Assembly (NCBI GenBank): GCA_026398595.1
Contig: JAPLSO010000051.1
Span: forward strand, 86,146-150,145
Reading direction: 5' to 3'
Source of the DNA: Spirochaetota bacterium
GTDB lineage: Bacteria; Spirochaetota; Spirochaetia; Treponematales; Rectinemataceae
Length of the DNA: 64,000 bases
The notes under the pieces were generated by a model, which saw only the letters and a list, made by a program, of their open reading frames with translations, searched no databases and was not told where the DNA came from. How positions within the stretch are numbered: the first letter of the stretch is position 1; each line of letters begins with the position of its first letter. Positions 36,352 through 45,125 of the stretch are shown here, piece by piece. The position numbers and the translations under genes are program-made.

Positions 36352-36915
36352 CTAAAGGGAGCCTTTGAGGCCGATCTCGGCCGCAGCTGGCCGCAAGGCG
36401 AGAATAGTCTCGGCGATGAGGTCGTCGAGGCTGATTCCCATCATAGCTGCCCCCTTCTCGATGACGTCGCGCCGTACACCCGCGGCGAAACCGGCCGCTT
36501 TCCATTTCTTCTTGACCGACCTCACTTCCATATCGAGGACGCTCCGCGAAGGGCGCACGTAGGCACAGGCGGCGATGAAGCCTGTCAGTTCGTCGACGGC
36601 GTAGAGAGCCTTCTCCATTCTATGGATGGGTTCCACATCACTGCAGAGCCCCCAACCATGGCTCAAGACAGCCCGGATAAGGACTTCGTCGCAGCCTGCC
36701 TTTTCAAGGATCGGACGGGCATGGGCTAGATGTTCCTTAGGGAATTGACCGTAATCGATGTCGTGGAGAAGGCCGACGATGCCCCAGAATTCGACGTCCT
36801 CGCCGAATTTCGCCGCGAAGTGGCGCATGGCCGCTTCGACCGACCGGGCGTGCCTGAAAAGGGAATCGTCCGTATTGTACTCTCTCCATAAAAGTATCGC
36901 GTTGTCTCTGTTCAT
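36352..36915 (-). CDS. HD-domain protein
   Basis: 187 residues with the HD metal-dependent phosphohydrolase pattern: the first His in LFRHARSVEAAMRHF (near residue 22), then GLLHDIDYGQFP (the HD pair), then VLSHGWG and ALYAVDELTGF. Proteins of this type often act on nucleotides; the substrate is unknown. GAAGGAAG precedes ATG 36915. It lies between ftsI and ffh on the same strand. Confidence 0.82.
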   Translation of the reverse strand: MNRDNAILLWREYNTDDSLFRHARSVEAAMRHFAAKFGEDVEFWGIVGLLHDIDYGQFPKEHLAHARPILEKAGCDEVLIRAVLSHGWGLCSDVEPIHRMEKALYAVDELTGFIAACAYVRPSRSVLDMEVRSVKKKWKAAGFAAGVRRDVIEKGAAMMGISLDDLIAETILALRPAAAEIGLKGSL

Positions 36916-36961
36916 AGCTCTTCCTTCGGGGCCAGGCTGCCCCAGGCCAGCCTGGAGGCCC

Positions 36962-38863
36962 TTATTTTAAACGGAAATAGATCGTTGATCCATCGTTCAC
37001 GCTCTCGCCCGGGAGGGGCTTCTGCGACCTCACATAGCCCTCGCCTTCGATGATAACCTTCAGGTCGGAGCGCTCGAGGAGGGGAAGGAGTTCCCGCTTT
37101 GAATAGCCTGCCAGATCAGGCATGGTCAGGCCGATATTGGCTCGGCGCACGAGAGGGAGGCTTACATCGCCATTATGGACGACCGTGGGGGTCTTTCCCC
37201 GATTCAGGTCGATGATCGAGAGAACGGCTTCGGCCACTTCTTTGAGAACGGGTGCCGCTATTTGTCCTCCCAGATACGAGGCTCCCCTCGGCTTTACGAG
37301 GGCGACGTAAAGGGCGACTTTCGGCGCGTCGGCGGGGAAGATGCCCAGAGTGCTCGCGATGTAGTCCTTATCAGAGTAGGCCCTGGATTGAGGGTCGATC
37401 ATCTGGGCTGTTCCCGTCTTCACGGCCATCCTCACATCGGCGACCTTGGCCCTCCAGCCTGTTCCCTGCAGGCTCGCCACGGTTTCCAGTGCCTTCATCA
37501 TGGTCTTCGCCGTCTCCTCGGAGACGACCCGCCTCACGACCTGGGTCTCGTGTTTGAAGACAATCTCCCCGTCCGCTGTCTCGATCCTGGCTACGGCCGT
37601 AGGTTTGAGGAGAAGTCCCCCGTTGGCTATGGCCGCGGCAGCCGTTATCATCTGCAGGGGTGTCACGAGGACTTCCTGACCAATGGCTATGGTGGGTTTG
37701 GATCGGGCCGACCATTTTTCGGGATCCCTGAGCAAACCTGGACTTTCGCCGGAAAGACCGACCCCTGTTTTCATGCCGAAACCGAAGGAGGAGAGCCTCG
37801 CGAAAAGGTCGGCCTCCGATATCCGGTCGGACGCGTATCCCACGCCGGCGTTGCTGGAATGGGCGAGGATGCCGGAGAGGTTCTGCTTGCCATAGACGCC
37901 CAGGTCCTTGATGACGATCTTCTCCCCGTTTGGAAGCGTTCTGCGATAGGCTCCGTCGCAGTCGAAGATCGTGTTCTCGTCGATAGCCCCAATGTCCAGG
38001 ATCGAGGACATTGAAAAGATCTTGAACACCGAGCCCGGCTCGTAGGAAAAGAGGCTCAAGGGGTCTTTCCGCATTTCGGAGGAATATGACCCGTAGTCGT
38101 TGAGATCGAAACCGGGTTCGCCCACATAGGCCAGGATTTCACCTGTCCTCACGTCCATGACCACGGCGAAAGCCGATTCGGCCCCGTTGGCCTTGATCGC
38201 CTGGTCCATGATCTCCTCGATGGAGAATTGGAGGTTGGCGTCCACGGTGAGGATTACCTTGTCACCCTGGGGTTTCTTGGCCTCGGAATCCAGGAGCCTC
38301 CCCGTACCGTCCCCAGCCTTCCTTGGCTTTGGGCTGAGCTTGTCGTCGTATTTAACTTCGATACCATCGAGGCCGGCGTTGCCCTCGCCCGTGAAACCGA
38401 CGAGGTGGGATGCGAGCTTGCCCTCGGGGTAAAGTCGTCCCGATATCTCATCCACCTGGACGCCCTTGTACCTGCCCGCCTTGATACCCGCCTTGACGCG
38501 CTCGGCGCTCTCCGAGCCGAGGCGCTTGGCCGCGTAGAAATAATTCTGGTTCCCGTCGCGGTATTTGGCTAAAAGCTGGTCCGCCGGCACACCCATGATC
38601 GAGGCGAGTTGAGGTATCTCCTTTTCGAAAATTCCCACATTCGTCGCCGGACGCCAGACCGAGATGTCGTACTTGGGGACATCCATGGCGAGGGCGTGAC
38701 CATTCCTGTCCACGATTGAACCCCTTTCACCCTCGAGGGCTTCGTCAGAGGCCATGCTCCTGGCGGGCGAGAAAGCCAGTTGGGCATAGCGGGCGAAGAT
38801 GAGGCATGCGAACAAGCCCAGTACTCCCAGCAAGGGGGTCAGACGTTTATCGATCTTCTTCAC
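36962..38863 (-). CDS. ftsI: Penicillin-binding protein, FtsI/SpoVD type with PASTA domain
   Basis: A class B transpeptidase for septal peptidoglycan. One N-terminal membrane helix (LTPLLGVLGLFACLIFARYAQL), a dimerisation domain with RGSIVDRNG, then the transpeptidase: EPGSVFK (catalytic Ser, near residue 279), HSSNAG (SxN, near 335) and VKTGTAQM (near 480). One PASTA domain closes the protein (TMPDLAGYSKRELLPLLERSDLKVIIEG). The start is GTG 38863 with GGAAGGAAG upstream. It follows lepB by 22 nt. Confidence 0.93.
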   Translation of the reverse strand: MKKIDKRLTPLLGVLGLFACLIFARYAQLAFSPARSMASDEALEGERGSIVDRNGHALAMDVPKYDISVWRPATNVGIFEKEIPQLASIMGVPADQLLAKYRDGNQNYFYAAKRLGSESAERVKAGIKAGRYKGVQVDEISGRLYPEGKLASHLVGFTGEGNAGLDGIEVKYDDKLSPKPRKAGDGTGRLLDSEAKKPQGDKVILTVDANLQFSIEEIMDQAIKANGAESAFAVVMDVRTGEILAYVGEPGFDLNDYGSYSSEMRKDPLSLFSYEPGSVFKIFSMSSILDIGAIDENTIFDCDGAYRRTLPNGEKIVIKDLGVYGKQNLSGILAHSSNAGVGYASDRISEADLFARLSSFGFGMKTGVGLSGESPGLLRDPEKWSARSKPTIAIGQEVLVTPLQMITAAAAIANGGLLLKPTAVARIETADGEIVFKHETQVVRRVVSEETAKTMMKALETVASLQGTGWRAKVADVRMAVKTGTAQMIDPQSRAYSDKDYIASTLGIFPADAPKVALYVALVKPRGASYLGGQIAAPVLKEVAEAVLSIIDLNRGKTPTVVHNGDVSLPLVRRANIGLTMPDLAGYSKRELLPLLERSDLKVIIEGEGYVRSQKPLPGESVNDGSTIYFRLK

Positions 38864-38885
38864 GCTTCCTTCCAGAGATTGGGGC

Positions 38886-39329
38886 CTAGGGACCGGAGAT
38901 GGGAAAAGCCCTTCCGAGTATATTGTTCATCGGCACAGCCCCGAACTCCCTTGAGTCAAGCGATGCGTAAATGTTATCGCCCATGAGGAAAACCGGATCC
39001 CGCAAAGCCGGCGATTCCCTTTCCTCCGACACCCGCTTTATCAGCATCGTACCCTCGACGGGCTTGATGGCAGCCACGATTTCGCGGTTCTTCGGTCGAG
39101 ACCACAGGAACAGATACCCGCCTCCGGGCTGCCTGAGCCCATAGGCAGCCTTGAAGATGAGAACGATGTCTCCCTCCTTGATACCCGGCATCATGGAGTT
39201 CCCCGATGCCAAGGCCAGATCCAGGAAGGACGAGCGTATGAGGAGAAACAGCAGGATGCCCAAGGCTAGTCCCAGCCCGAGCCTTGGGGCGCTTGTCCCT
39301 GCCTTTTTCCGCGACGCATATTTCGACAT
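38886..39329 (-). CDS. lepB: Signal peptidase I, short form
   Basis: Cleaves signal peptides at the outer face of the membrane. One transmembrane helix (residues about 17-36), then GNSMMPGIKEGD with the catalytic Ser45, GTMLIKRV with the general-base Lys98, and the box-E motif FLMGDN...SLDSREFG. It is 147 residues, compact for the family but with every catalytic box. Only 26 bp separate it from the divergent LysM/M23 gene, so the two promoters must overlap. No strong ribosome site is visible before its ATG. Confidence 0.9.
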   Translation of the reverse strand: MSKYASRKKAGTSAPRLGLGLALGILLFLLIRSSFLDLALASGNSMMPGIKEGDIVLIFKAAYGLRQPGGGYLFLWSRPKNREIVAAIKPVEGTMLIKRVSEERESPALRDPVFLMGDNIYASLDSREFGAVPMNNILGRAFPISGP

Positions 39330-39343
39330 TGATATTCCCGAAC

Positions 39344-39349
39344 TAATAT
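39344..39349 (+). promoter_or_regulatory. Candidate -10 box of the LysM/M23 gene
   Basis: TAATAT at 39344-39349 is followed by 6 nt and ATG 39356, the same geometry as the other leaderless candidates. The -35 match (TTTCGA) is poor, so this is weaker. Confidence 0.35.
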
Positions 39350-39355
39350 ATCGGC

Positions 39356-40774
39356 ATGAACGTGCCGATACTCGAAAAACCTATGAAGGGCACCGAAGGA
39401 GACGCTGGGGAAGCGACAGTACGCCGTTCGCGTCCATTTCTTACTATACTCGACTCCGATCTCCCTAAAACAGGGCAAAAGAAACGTACCACCTTTAAGG
39501 AAAAGAAGCCCTTCGAGCGCGCTTCCTGGCGCGCCTTATGGAGCAACTCCAAGCTCACCAGGTCGACCAGCCCCATCCATCCCTTCTCCCTGCTCAGAAA
39601 AGAAGGAAGACGCCTTCGATCCTATACCAATGAAGGAACAGCGTTTATCGCCAAGCGTTCGGGAAAAGGAATTTCTTCCCTCGCGAAAGCCATACCCAAG
39701 CTTCCGGCTCTCCTGGGAGTCTGGATTTCAAAGACAGGCGGGAAACTTGCGGGGATCGCCCGAAAGCCGCCCGATCTGGGCGGATGGTTCACTGGACTCA
39801 AGGAAAGGCTGAACCAGGCAAAGATGCCCCGGGCCAAGGCTATCAAGCTCGCAGCCCTGGGTTTTGCCGGTCTTCTGACGATATCCGTCGGCGCGAATGC
39901 CCTTGTGTCGGCCAGGAAATTCCCCCTCGCCTCCTCCGACCTTCTTCTCCCCGACGAAGATTCCGTACAGGCTTCCCTCCTCTCCTATATCGATCCTGAA
40001 GATGACAACGCCGAAGAAATCCATGGCGCCTCCCTTCCGCCCATCCCGGTATCCGTGAAGATCTCGATCTATACCGTGAGAAGCGGGGACAACCTGGATA
40101 GAATAGCCAAGCGCTTCGGGCTGAGGCAGGACACGATCATCTCGGCCAACAACCTTCAGCGTGCCAGCTCCGTCCACGCCGGTTTGTCGATCAAGATTCC
40201 GAATATGAATGGGGTGAGTTATAAAGTCAGAAAAGGCGATAGCCTCCAGAGCATAGCCAAGGCCTATGGGGCTGATATAACACGCATCGCCGATGCCAAC
40301 GATCTATCCAGCGGATACCTTTTAAGCGGCCAGAGTCTCTTTATTCCCAACGCAAGGCTGACCTCCGCAAGCTTGAAGAATTTCTACGGTGAACAGTTCA
40401 TCTGGCCGGCCAGGGGCACGATCTCCTCCCCCTTCGGTTTCAGGGAAAACCCCTTCACCGGCCTGAGAACCTTCCATTCCGCCCTCGACATCGTCGTCAA
40501 CAAGGGCACCAAGGTGAAGGCGGTGAGCGATGGTTCCGTGGCTGATACGGGATACAACTCCATCTTCGGCAATTATATCATCCTCAAGCATTCGAGCGGA
40601 TTCCAGTCCATGTATGCCCACCTCAGCTCCATACTGATTCATGAAGGATCAAAGGTAACCCAGGGCTCGATCATTGGTCTCTCGGGAAACACGGGACAGA
40701 GCACGGGTCCCCATCTCCATTTCAGCATCTTTAAGAACGGCCAAGCCCTCGATCCACGCAAATACGTGAAATAG
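39356..40774 (+). CDS. LysM/M23 peptidoglycan endopeptidase-like protein
   Basis: 472 residues. A long basic cytoplasmic region (about 1-160) precedes one transmembrane segment (KLAALGFAGLLTISVGANALV). Two LysM domains bind peptidoglycan (YTVRSGDNLDRIAKRFG; YKVRKGDSLQSIAKAYG). The M23 domain ends the protein with FHSALDI (HxxxD zinc ligands) and GPHLHFSIF (HxH). Catalytic residues are intact. It is divergent from lepB and ftsI, which fits a role in wall growth or division. Confidence 0.9.
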   Translation: MNVPILEKPMKGTEGDAGEATVRRSRPFLTILDSDLPKTGQKKRTTFKEKKPFERASWRALWSNSKLTRSTSPIHPFSLLRKEGRRLRSYTNEGTAFIAKRSGKGISSLAKAIPKLPALLGVWISKTGGKLAGIARKPPDLGGWFTGLKERLNQAKMPRAKAIKLAALGFAGLLTISVGANALVSARKFPLASSDLLLPDEDSVQASLLSYIDPEDDNAEEIHGASLPPIPVSVKISIYTVRSGDNLDRIAKRFGLRQDTIISANNLQRASSVHAGLSIKIPNMNGVSYKVRKGDSLQSIAKAYGADITRIADANDLSSGYLLSGQSLFIPNARLTSASLKNFYGEQFIWPARGTISSPFGFRENPFTGLRTFHSALDIVVNKGTKVKAVSDGSVADTGYNSIFGNYIILKHSSGFQSMYAHLSSILIHEGSKVTQGSIIGLSGNTGQSTGPHLHFSIFKNGQALDPRKYVK

Positions 40775-40810
40775 AAAGACAGGCGTCCCGTCCCCGCAGA
40801 TATAAGGAAG

Positions 40811-40842
40811 GATACAGCGGTGACGGAAAAGCCGTATCTTTT
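40811..40842 (+). terminator. Probable terminator after the M23 gene
   Basis: GATACAGC (40811-40818) pairs with GCCGTATC (40831-40838) apart from one mismatch, followed by TTTT. The loop is long, so efficiency is uncertain. Confidence 0.5.
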
Positions 40843-40952
40843 CCCATACTTTTGCCGCAGATAGTAGTATCTCTCATTGGATCCAGCAAGGACCACCCGA
40901 AGCTACTGTTTCTATATTATGTAGTTATATAATATTTTATATCATCGATAAA

Positions 40953-40969
40953 TTGGCATACGACTTGCT
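40953..40969 (+). promoter_or_regulatory. Sigma-54 (-24/-12) promoter of the RpoS-like gene
   Basis: TTGGCATACGACTTGCT matches the sigma-54 consensus TGGCAYR-N4-TTGCW. GG at 40955-40956 and GC at 40967-40968 are separated by exactly 10 nt. Start of transcription is expected near 40980, about 13 nt before ATG 40993. The 40 nt upstream are very AT-rich with an inverted repeat (40914-40920 and 40929-40935), a possible activator or IHF-type site. Confidence 0.75.
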
Positions 40970-40992
40970 ATAGATATGGTGAGGAGTACGCC

Positions 40993-41826
40993 ATGAACCA
41001 TCTAGCCACGAACGATGCCTGTCTCTCCAGCTATTTCAAATCGATGAAGTCGATAAAACTGCTTACGAGGGAGGAGGAGGATACTCTCTCTAAGAAGATC
41101 GCCACTGGCGACCAGGATGCGCGCAGGCGACTGGTCGAAGCCAACCTCCGCCTCGTCGTGCGGATAGCCCGGTCCATGTGGAACCCTTCGCTTTCCCTGA
41201 TCGACCTGATCCAGGAAGGGAACATTGGCCTCCTCAAGGCAACCGAACGATTCGATGGCGGGCGTCAGGTCAAATTCTCCACCTACGCGGCATGGTGGAT
41301 ACGCCAGGCCATCAGTCGTTCTCTCGTCAACACCGAACGAACCATCAGGCTCCCCCATCGCAAGGAGGAACTCATCAAGAAGGCTCACGCCGAAAAGAGC
41401 ATTCTGAGCCAGACCCTGAAGCGTCAGCCGACGACGAAGGAGATATCCGATAAGCTCGGGGTCGACCCGAAACAACTTGATGATGTCCTCTTCTTTTCCG
41501 AGAAGATGGGCAGCTTCGAAGCAGCCACCGATCAGGATTCCCCTGGACTCCTCGACCTGTACGAAGACTTTACCTACGCGCCGGAGCGAGCCTTCGACAA
41601 ACTCATCGTGAAAGAGCAGACCCGCCATCTTCTTTCTCTTCTCCAGGCGAGGGAGAGAGATGTCCTCAGCCAGCGTTTCGAGCTAGAGGGTTCAGGCCGC
41701 GTCTCGCTCAAGAAGATGGGCGGGAAGATGGGACTTTCGCCGGAGACGGTCCGCCACATCGAGAAAAATGCCTTGAAGAAGCTCCAGGCTGAAGCATCCA
41801 AAGGCTATCTCTGTCTCAGCGCCTAA
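40993..41826 (+). CDS. RpoS/group-2-like sigma-70 factor
   Basis: 277 residues. Region 1.2 (SYFKSMKSIKLLTREEEDTLSKKI), region 2 (NLRLVVRIARSM...LSLIDLIQEGNIGLLKATERFD...FSTYAAWWIRQAI), region 3, and region 4 (LLQARERDVLSQRFEL...GLSPETVRHIEKNALKKLQ). It lacks the long N-terminus of RpoD and so is an alternative sigma factor for stress or stationary phase. GAGGAG sits 7 nt before ATG. The sigma-54 promoter immediately upstream suggests an RpoN to RpoS-like cascade. It is not adjacent to the ECF operon. Confidence 0.9.
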   Translation: MNHLATNDACLSSYFKSMKSIKLLTREEEDTLSKKIATGDQDARRRLVEANLRLVVRIARSMWNPSLSLIDLIQEGNIGLLKATERFDGGRQVKFSTYAAWWIRQAISRSLVNTERTIRLPHRKEELIKKAHAEKSILSQTLKRQPTTKEISDKLGVDPKQLDDVLFFSEKMGSFEAATDQDSPGLLDLYEDFTYAPERAFDKLIVKEQTRHLLSLLQARERDVLSQRFELEGSGRVSLKKMGGKMGLSPETVRHIEKNALKKLQAEASKGYLCLSA

Positions 41827-41850
41827 AGCGGCTCAAACCCAAGGCACAGC

Positions 41851-41879
41851 TTGTCCATTTCTCCCCAGCCGAGTAGTAT
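41851..41879 (+). promoter_or_regulatory. Predicted promoter of the deacetylase gene, leaderless arrangement
   Basis: TTGTCC (41851-41856), 17-nt spacer, TAGTAT (41874-41879), 6 nt, GTG 41886. No ribosome site is present. Confidence 0.5.
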
Positions 41880-41885
41880 TGGCCC

Positions 41886-42941
41886 GTGCGTTCCGCAAGA
41901 ATCAAGAAATTCAAGAACAAGAAAAAGCGCGCGGGCTGGCCCTGGGCAGTTGCCGCCGTCCTGGCCCTCATCGCCGCCCTCGCGGCTATAGCGATCGATT
42001 CGGAGCGGAGGGCCTCGCCTCCGGCCTCCCCGGCTGATCAGGTTCCTTCAACGACGACGGAATGGCCCTACGGCCAGCCTGAATACGTCGTCGAGATTCC
42101 AAAGGGCTACGAGGATCTCCTTCCCGCCAAACCGGGTCCCGCGGCTGATGGTGATCAAAAGGACAGGCAGGTTGAAACACCGGCACCGGCGCGGCCTTCA
42201 AAAACCTTTATCGCTACTGCCGTCAAGACCGAGGGTAAGTTCAGTCCCACCCTCATCATCGTCATCGACGATGTCGGCTACAATCTCGGACAGCTCAAGC
42301 CCTTTCTCGACCTTCCCTTCCCCCTCACTGTAGCTGTCCTTCCCGGGATCGATCATAGCGCCGAGTCGGCCCGGCTCGCCGCCGACGCCGGCAAGGAAGT
42401 CATCCTCCATCAGCCCATGGAAGCGCTGGGGGGACAGAATCCGGGCCCGGGAACCATCACCCTGGGGATGGACGGCAAGGAAGCCGCCACTGTCCTCGCC
42501 TCCAATCTGGATTCCCTTCCCCAGGCCAAGGGGGTCAACAACCATATGGGTTCGGCCGTGACACGAGAGAAAAGCCTGATGTCAGCCATACTCGATCTTG
42601 TCAAAGAGCGTGGTATCTATTATCTTGACTCACTCACGGCGCCGGGAACGGCCACGGCCGGGCTCTGCGCAGAATTATCGATTCCATTTTGGGAGCGCGA
42701 CGTGTTCTTGGACAACTCGGGAGACAGACAATCCATCCTTCACTCCCTCGACGAGGGCAAAAAGCTAGCCTCGAGCAGGGGTGCCTCCGTTCTCATCGGC
42801 CATGTATGGTCGTCCGAGCTCGCGCAGACACTCATGGACATCTATCCGAGGCTGATCGAAGAGGGCTATTCGCTGTCCACTATATCAAAATTCATGCTGA
42901 GGAGCGCAGCGGAGGACGGCGATGCTCGTCCTGGGAATTGA
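41886..42941 (+). CDS. Divergent polysaccharide deacetylase (YibQ/DUF610 family)
   Basis: 351 residues. A basic N-terminus leads to one membrane anchor ([17 protein letters not shown]), then a Pro-rich linker. The NodB-like barrel follows with [11 protein letters not shown] (metal Asp pair), [29 protein letters not shown] and [10 protein letters not shown], the typical YibQ set. It probably acts on envelope polysaccharide; substrate unknown. GTG 41886 is the start on the evidence of the promoter. It overlaps tsaD by 20 nt. Confidence 0.88.
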   Translation: MRSARIKKFKNKKKRAGWPWAVAAVLALIAALAAIAIDSERRASPPASPADQVPSTTTEWPYGQPEYVVEIPKGYEDLLPAKPGPAADGDQKDRQVETPAPARPSKTFIATAVKTEGKFSPTLIIVIDDVGYNLGQLKPFLDLPFPLTVAVLPGIDHSAESARLAADAGKEVILHQPMEALGGQNPGPGTITLGMDGKEAATVLASNLDSLPQAKGVNNHMGSAVTREKSLMSAILDLVKERGIYYLDSLTAPGTATAGLCAELSIPFWERDVFLDNSGDRQSILHSLDEGKKLASSRGASVLIGHVWSSELAQTLMDIYPRLIEEGYSLSTISKFMLRSAAEDGDARPGN

Positions 42942-43935
42942 GTCCTCCTGCGACGAATGCTCAGCCGCCCTTGTCAAGGACGGCAGGACGATTTGCTCGA
43001 ACATCGTGGCTACCCAAATCCCCCAGCATCGAGCCTATAACGGCGTCGTACCCGAACTCGCCTCCCGGATCCATGCAACTTGGATCGGTGGCATCGTACG
43101 GCAGGCCCTTAAAGCCGCGGAAACTGAACCTGGCGACCTCGACGGCATCGCGGCCACCTCCCATCCCGGCCTCATCGGCTCCCTCGCCGTCGGCCTCTCC
43201 TTCGGAAAGGCTATGGCCTATGCCCTCGGCAAGCCCTTCAAGGGCGTAAACCATATGCTCGCCCATCTCTATGCCCCCCAGCTCTGCGCACCGATGACCT
43301 ATCCTTTTCTCGGTCTCCTCGTGTCGGGCGGCCATTCCATCATCTGCATCGCAAAGGACTTCGACAGCATCGAAATCCTCGGCACCACGGTGGACGATGC
43401 CGTGGGCGAGGCCTTCGATAAAGTGGCCAAGTACTACGGCTTCGGCTATCCAGGCGGCCAGGTAATCGACGAACTGGCCGAGCGAGGCGACCCTGGGACC
43501 TATATCTTTCCCCTTCCCTCCTTTCATAAGGGCGACCACCGCTACGATCTCTCGTATTCCGGACTTAAAACCGCCGTCATCCATCATCTCGAGGACTACC
43601 GGCGAGGCCCAGGTCCGGCGACCCCCGAGAACATCGCCGCGAGTTTCAGGAAGACGGCCATCGATATTCTGCTTTCCCGGCTCTTCAGGGCCATCGAGGA
43701 TACGGGAATAAAGACGATAGCGGCCGGCGGCGGCGTGCCCTTCAACTTCGGGCTGCCTGCGGTCTGCGACGGGATTGCCATGGGCCACAAGGGCATGTTC
43801 TACTCCCTGCCCTCCCGCGAGCTGATCGCCGATTCGGTTTTCGAACGCGGCGACCGGGACGGCATGGACCTCGCGCCTCAATCGCGAGTGCCCATCTACA
43901 AGCGCGGCTCGAACGCTGTTCAAGGGAACGCATGA
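42922..43935 (+). CDS. tsaD: tRNA threonylcarbamoyladenosine biosynthesis protein TsaD
   Basis: TsaD transfers threonylcarbamoyl to A37 of ANN-decoding tRNAs. N-terminal [22 protein letters not shown] (metal HxxxH), [30 protein letters not shown] and [11 protein letters not shown] (usually AGGVAAN) mark it. The last motif is slightly divergent. It is 337 residues, the normal length. It overlaps the genes on both sides, so the three-gene run is translationally coupled. Confidence 0.94.
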   Translation: MLVLGIESSCDECSAALVKDGRTICSNIVATQIPQHRAYNGVVPELASRIHATWIGGIVRQALKAAETEPGDLDGIAATSHPGLIGSLAVGLSFGKAMAYALGKPFKGVNHMLAHLYAPQLCAPMTYPFLGLLVSGGHSIICIAKDFDSIEILGTTVDDAVGEAFDKVAKYYGFGYPGGQVIDELAERGDPGTYIFPLPSFHKGDHRYDLSYSGLKTAVIHHLEDYRRGPGPATPENIAASFRKTAIDILLSRLFRAIEDTGIKTIAAGGGVPFNFGLPAVCDGIAMGHKGMFYSLPSRELIADSVFERGDRDGMDLAPQSRVPIYKRGSNAVQGNA

Positions 43936-45041
43936 AGCCCACTGCGCTTAAGAAGGCGGCCCAAACGGCCGTTGTCGACTGTCTGAAGCTGCAAAGCGGG
44001 GAACGCTTCCTCGTCGTCTCCAATCCGGGGACAGAACAGGAACTCATAGCCCGGGCCCTGGTCGACGCGGCCGCGGATGTTGGAGCTGTCCCGAGCCTCC
44101 TTGTCCAGCCCGTTAAAGGCCAGGGCGACTACGCCGAGGAGTACGTGCTCGAAGCCTTGGCTTTGCGTCCCGAGGCCTTCGCCTCGCTCTCGAAGGAAAA
44201 GCTGGGCAAGGACAGGCATCGGCTAACCGTTCCGCTCAAGGCTCCCGACGGGAAGAGCTACGACCACATCTTCCACTATCTCCTCCACGGGACCAGGGTT
44301 TTGCGAGCGTTCTGGTCGCCGGGGGTTAGCGTGGAGATGTTCGCCCGAATCGTCCCCGTGGATTATTCCTGGATGCGGAGCGCGGCGGCCGCTCTCAAGG
44401 CGGCGATGGACGAAGCTGTCGCCTTCCAGGTACAGGCGCCCGCGGGCACCGATATCGTCGTCGGGGCCTTGGGGCGTAAAGCCATGGTCGACGATGGAGA
44501 TTTCAGGAGCCAGGGGCTGGGCGGCAACCTGCCTGCGGGCGAAGTGTTCATATCGCCTTCCCTGAAGACAGCCGAAGGCAGGATTGTGTTCGACGGATCG
44601 GTCGCCGACATCGTAGGCGATATCGTGATTGAAAAGCCTATTGAATGCACGGTCTCGGGAGGCTTCGTCCTCGGCATCGAGGGCGGCGCTGAGGCCGAAC
44701 GGCTCGAAACGGCCCTGCGGAAGGGCATGGACATGGCCGGCGCTTTGGCGAAGCGGGGCATGGAGCCCGAGGAAGCCCTGCGCTATGCCACCAACGCGCG
44801 GCACCTGGGGGAACTGGGCATCGGGCTGAACCGGGCAGCCCGCATTTCGGGAAGGATGCTCGAGAATGAAAAGGTTTACGGCACCTGCCACTTCGCCTTA
44901 GGCTCAAACTACGACGAGGACGCTCCCGCCATGATCCATCTCGACGGTCTCGTAAGGAAACCGACTATAACAGCCCTCATGCCCGACGGCCGGGAAGTCC
45001 TCCTCATGAAGGGCGGCACCCTCGTCTCGCCGGGATACTAA
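43932..45041 (+). CDS. M29-family aminopeptidase
   Basis: 369 residues resembling thermophilic aminopeptidase [12 protein letters not shown] (first metal Glu), [11 protein letters not shown] (second Glu), [11 protein letters not shown] (His) and MIHLDGLV (His-Asp). Likely a cytosolic dimetal exopeptidase. ATG 43932 overlaps the tsaD stop by 4 nt (ATGA). Confidence 0.85.
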   Translation: MKPTALKKAAQTAVVDCLKLQSGERFLVVSNPGTEQELIARALVDAAADVGAVPSLLVQPVKGQGDYAEEYVLEALALRPEAFASLSKEKLGKDRHRLTVPLKAPDGKSYDHIFHYLLHGTRVLRAFWSPGVSVEMFARIVPVDYSWMRSAAAALKAAMDEAVAFQVQAPAGTDIVVGALGRKAMVDDGDFRSQGLGGNLPAGEVFISPSLKTAEGRIVFDGSVADIVGDIVIEKPIECTVSGGFVLGIEGGAEAERLETALRKGMDMAGALAKRGMEPEEALRYATNARHLGELGIGLNRAARISGRMLENEKVYGTCHFALGSNYDEDAPAMIHLDGLVRKPTITALMPDGREVLLMKGGTLVSPGY

Positions 45042-45057
45042 TCTCCCGGCACGCCTC

Positions 45058-45078
45058 CTGGCGGGTCTTCCCGCCGGG
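45058..45078 (+). terminator. Hairpin between M29 and lysS, weak terminator
   Basis: GGCGGG (45060-45065), TCTT loop, CCCGCC (45070-45075), with flanking CCT/GGG. There is no T-run, so it may be a transcript-end hairpin rather than an intrinsic terminator. Confidence 0.4.
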
Positions 45079-45088
45079 CCTCTCCCCA

Positions 45089-45118
45089 TTTCCACTGAAG
45101 CAGTTCATGATCTATACT
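45089..45118 (+). promoter_or_regulatory. Predicted lysS promoter, leaderless arrangement
   Basis: TTTCCA (45089-45094), 18-nt spacer, TATACT (45113-45118), then 7 nt to ATG 45126. No Shine-Dalgarno sequence precedes the start. Confidence 0.5.
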
Positions 45119-45125
45119 CGAGTCC

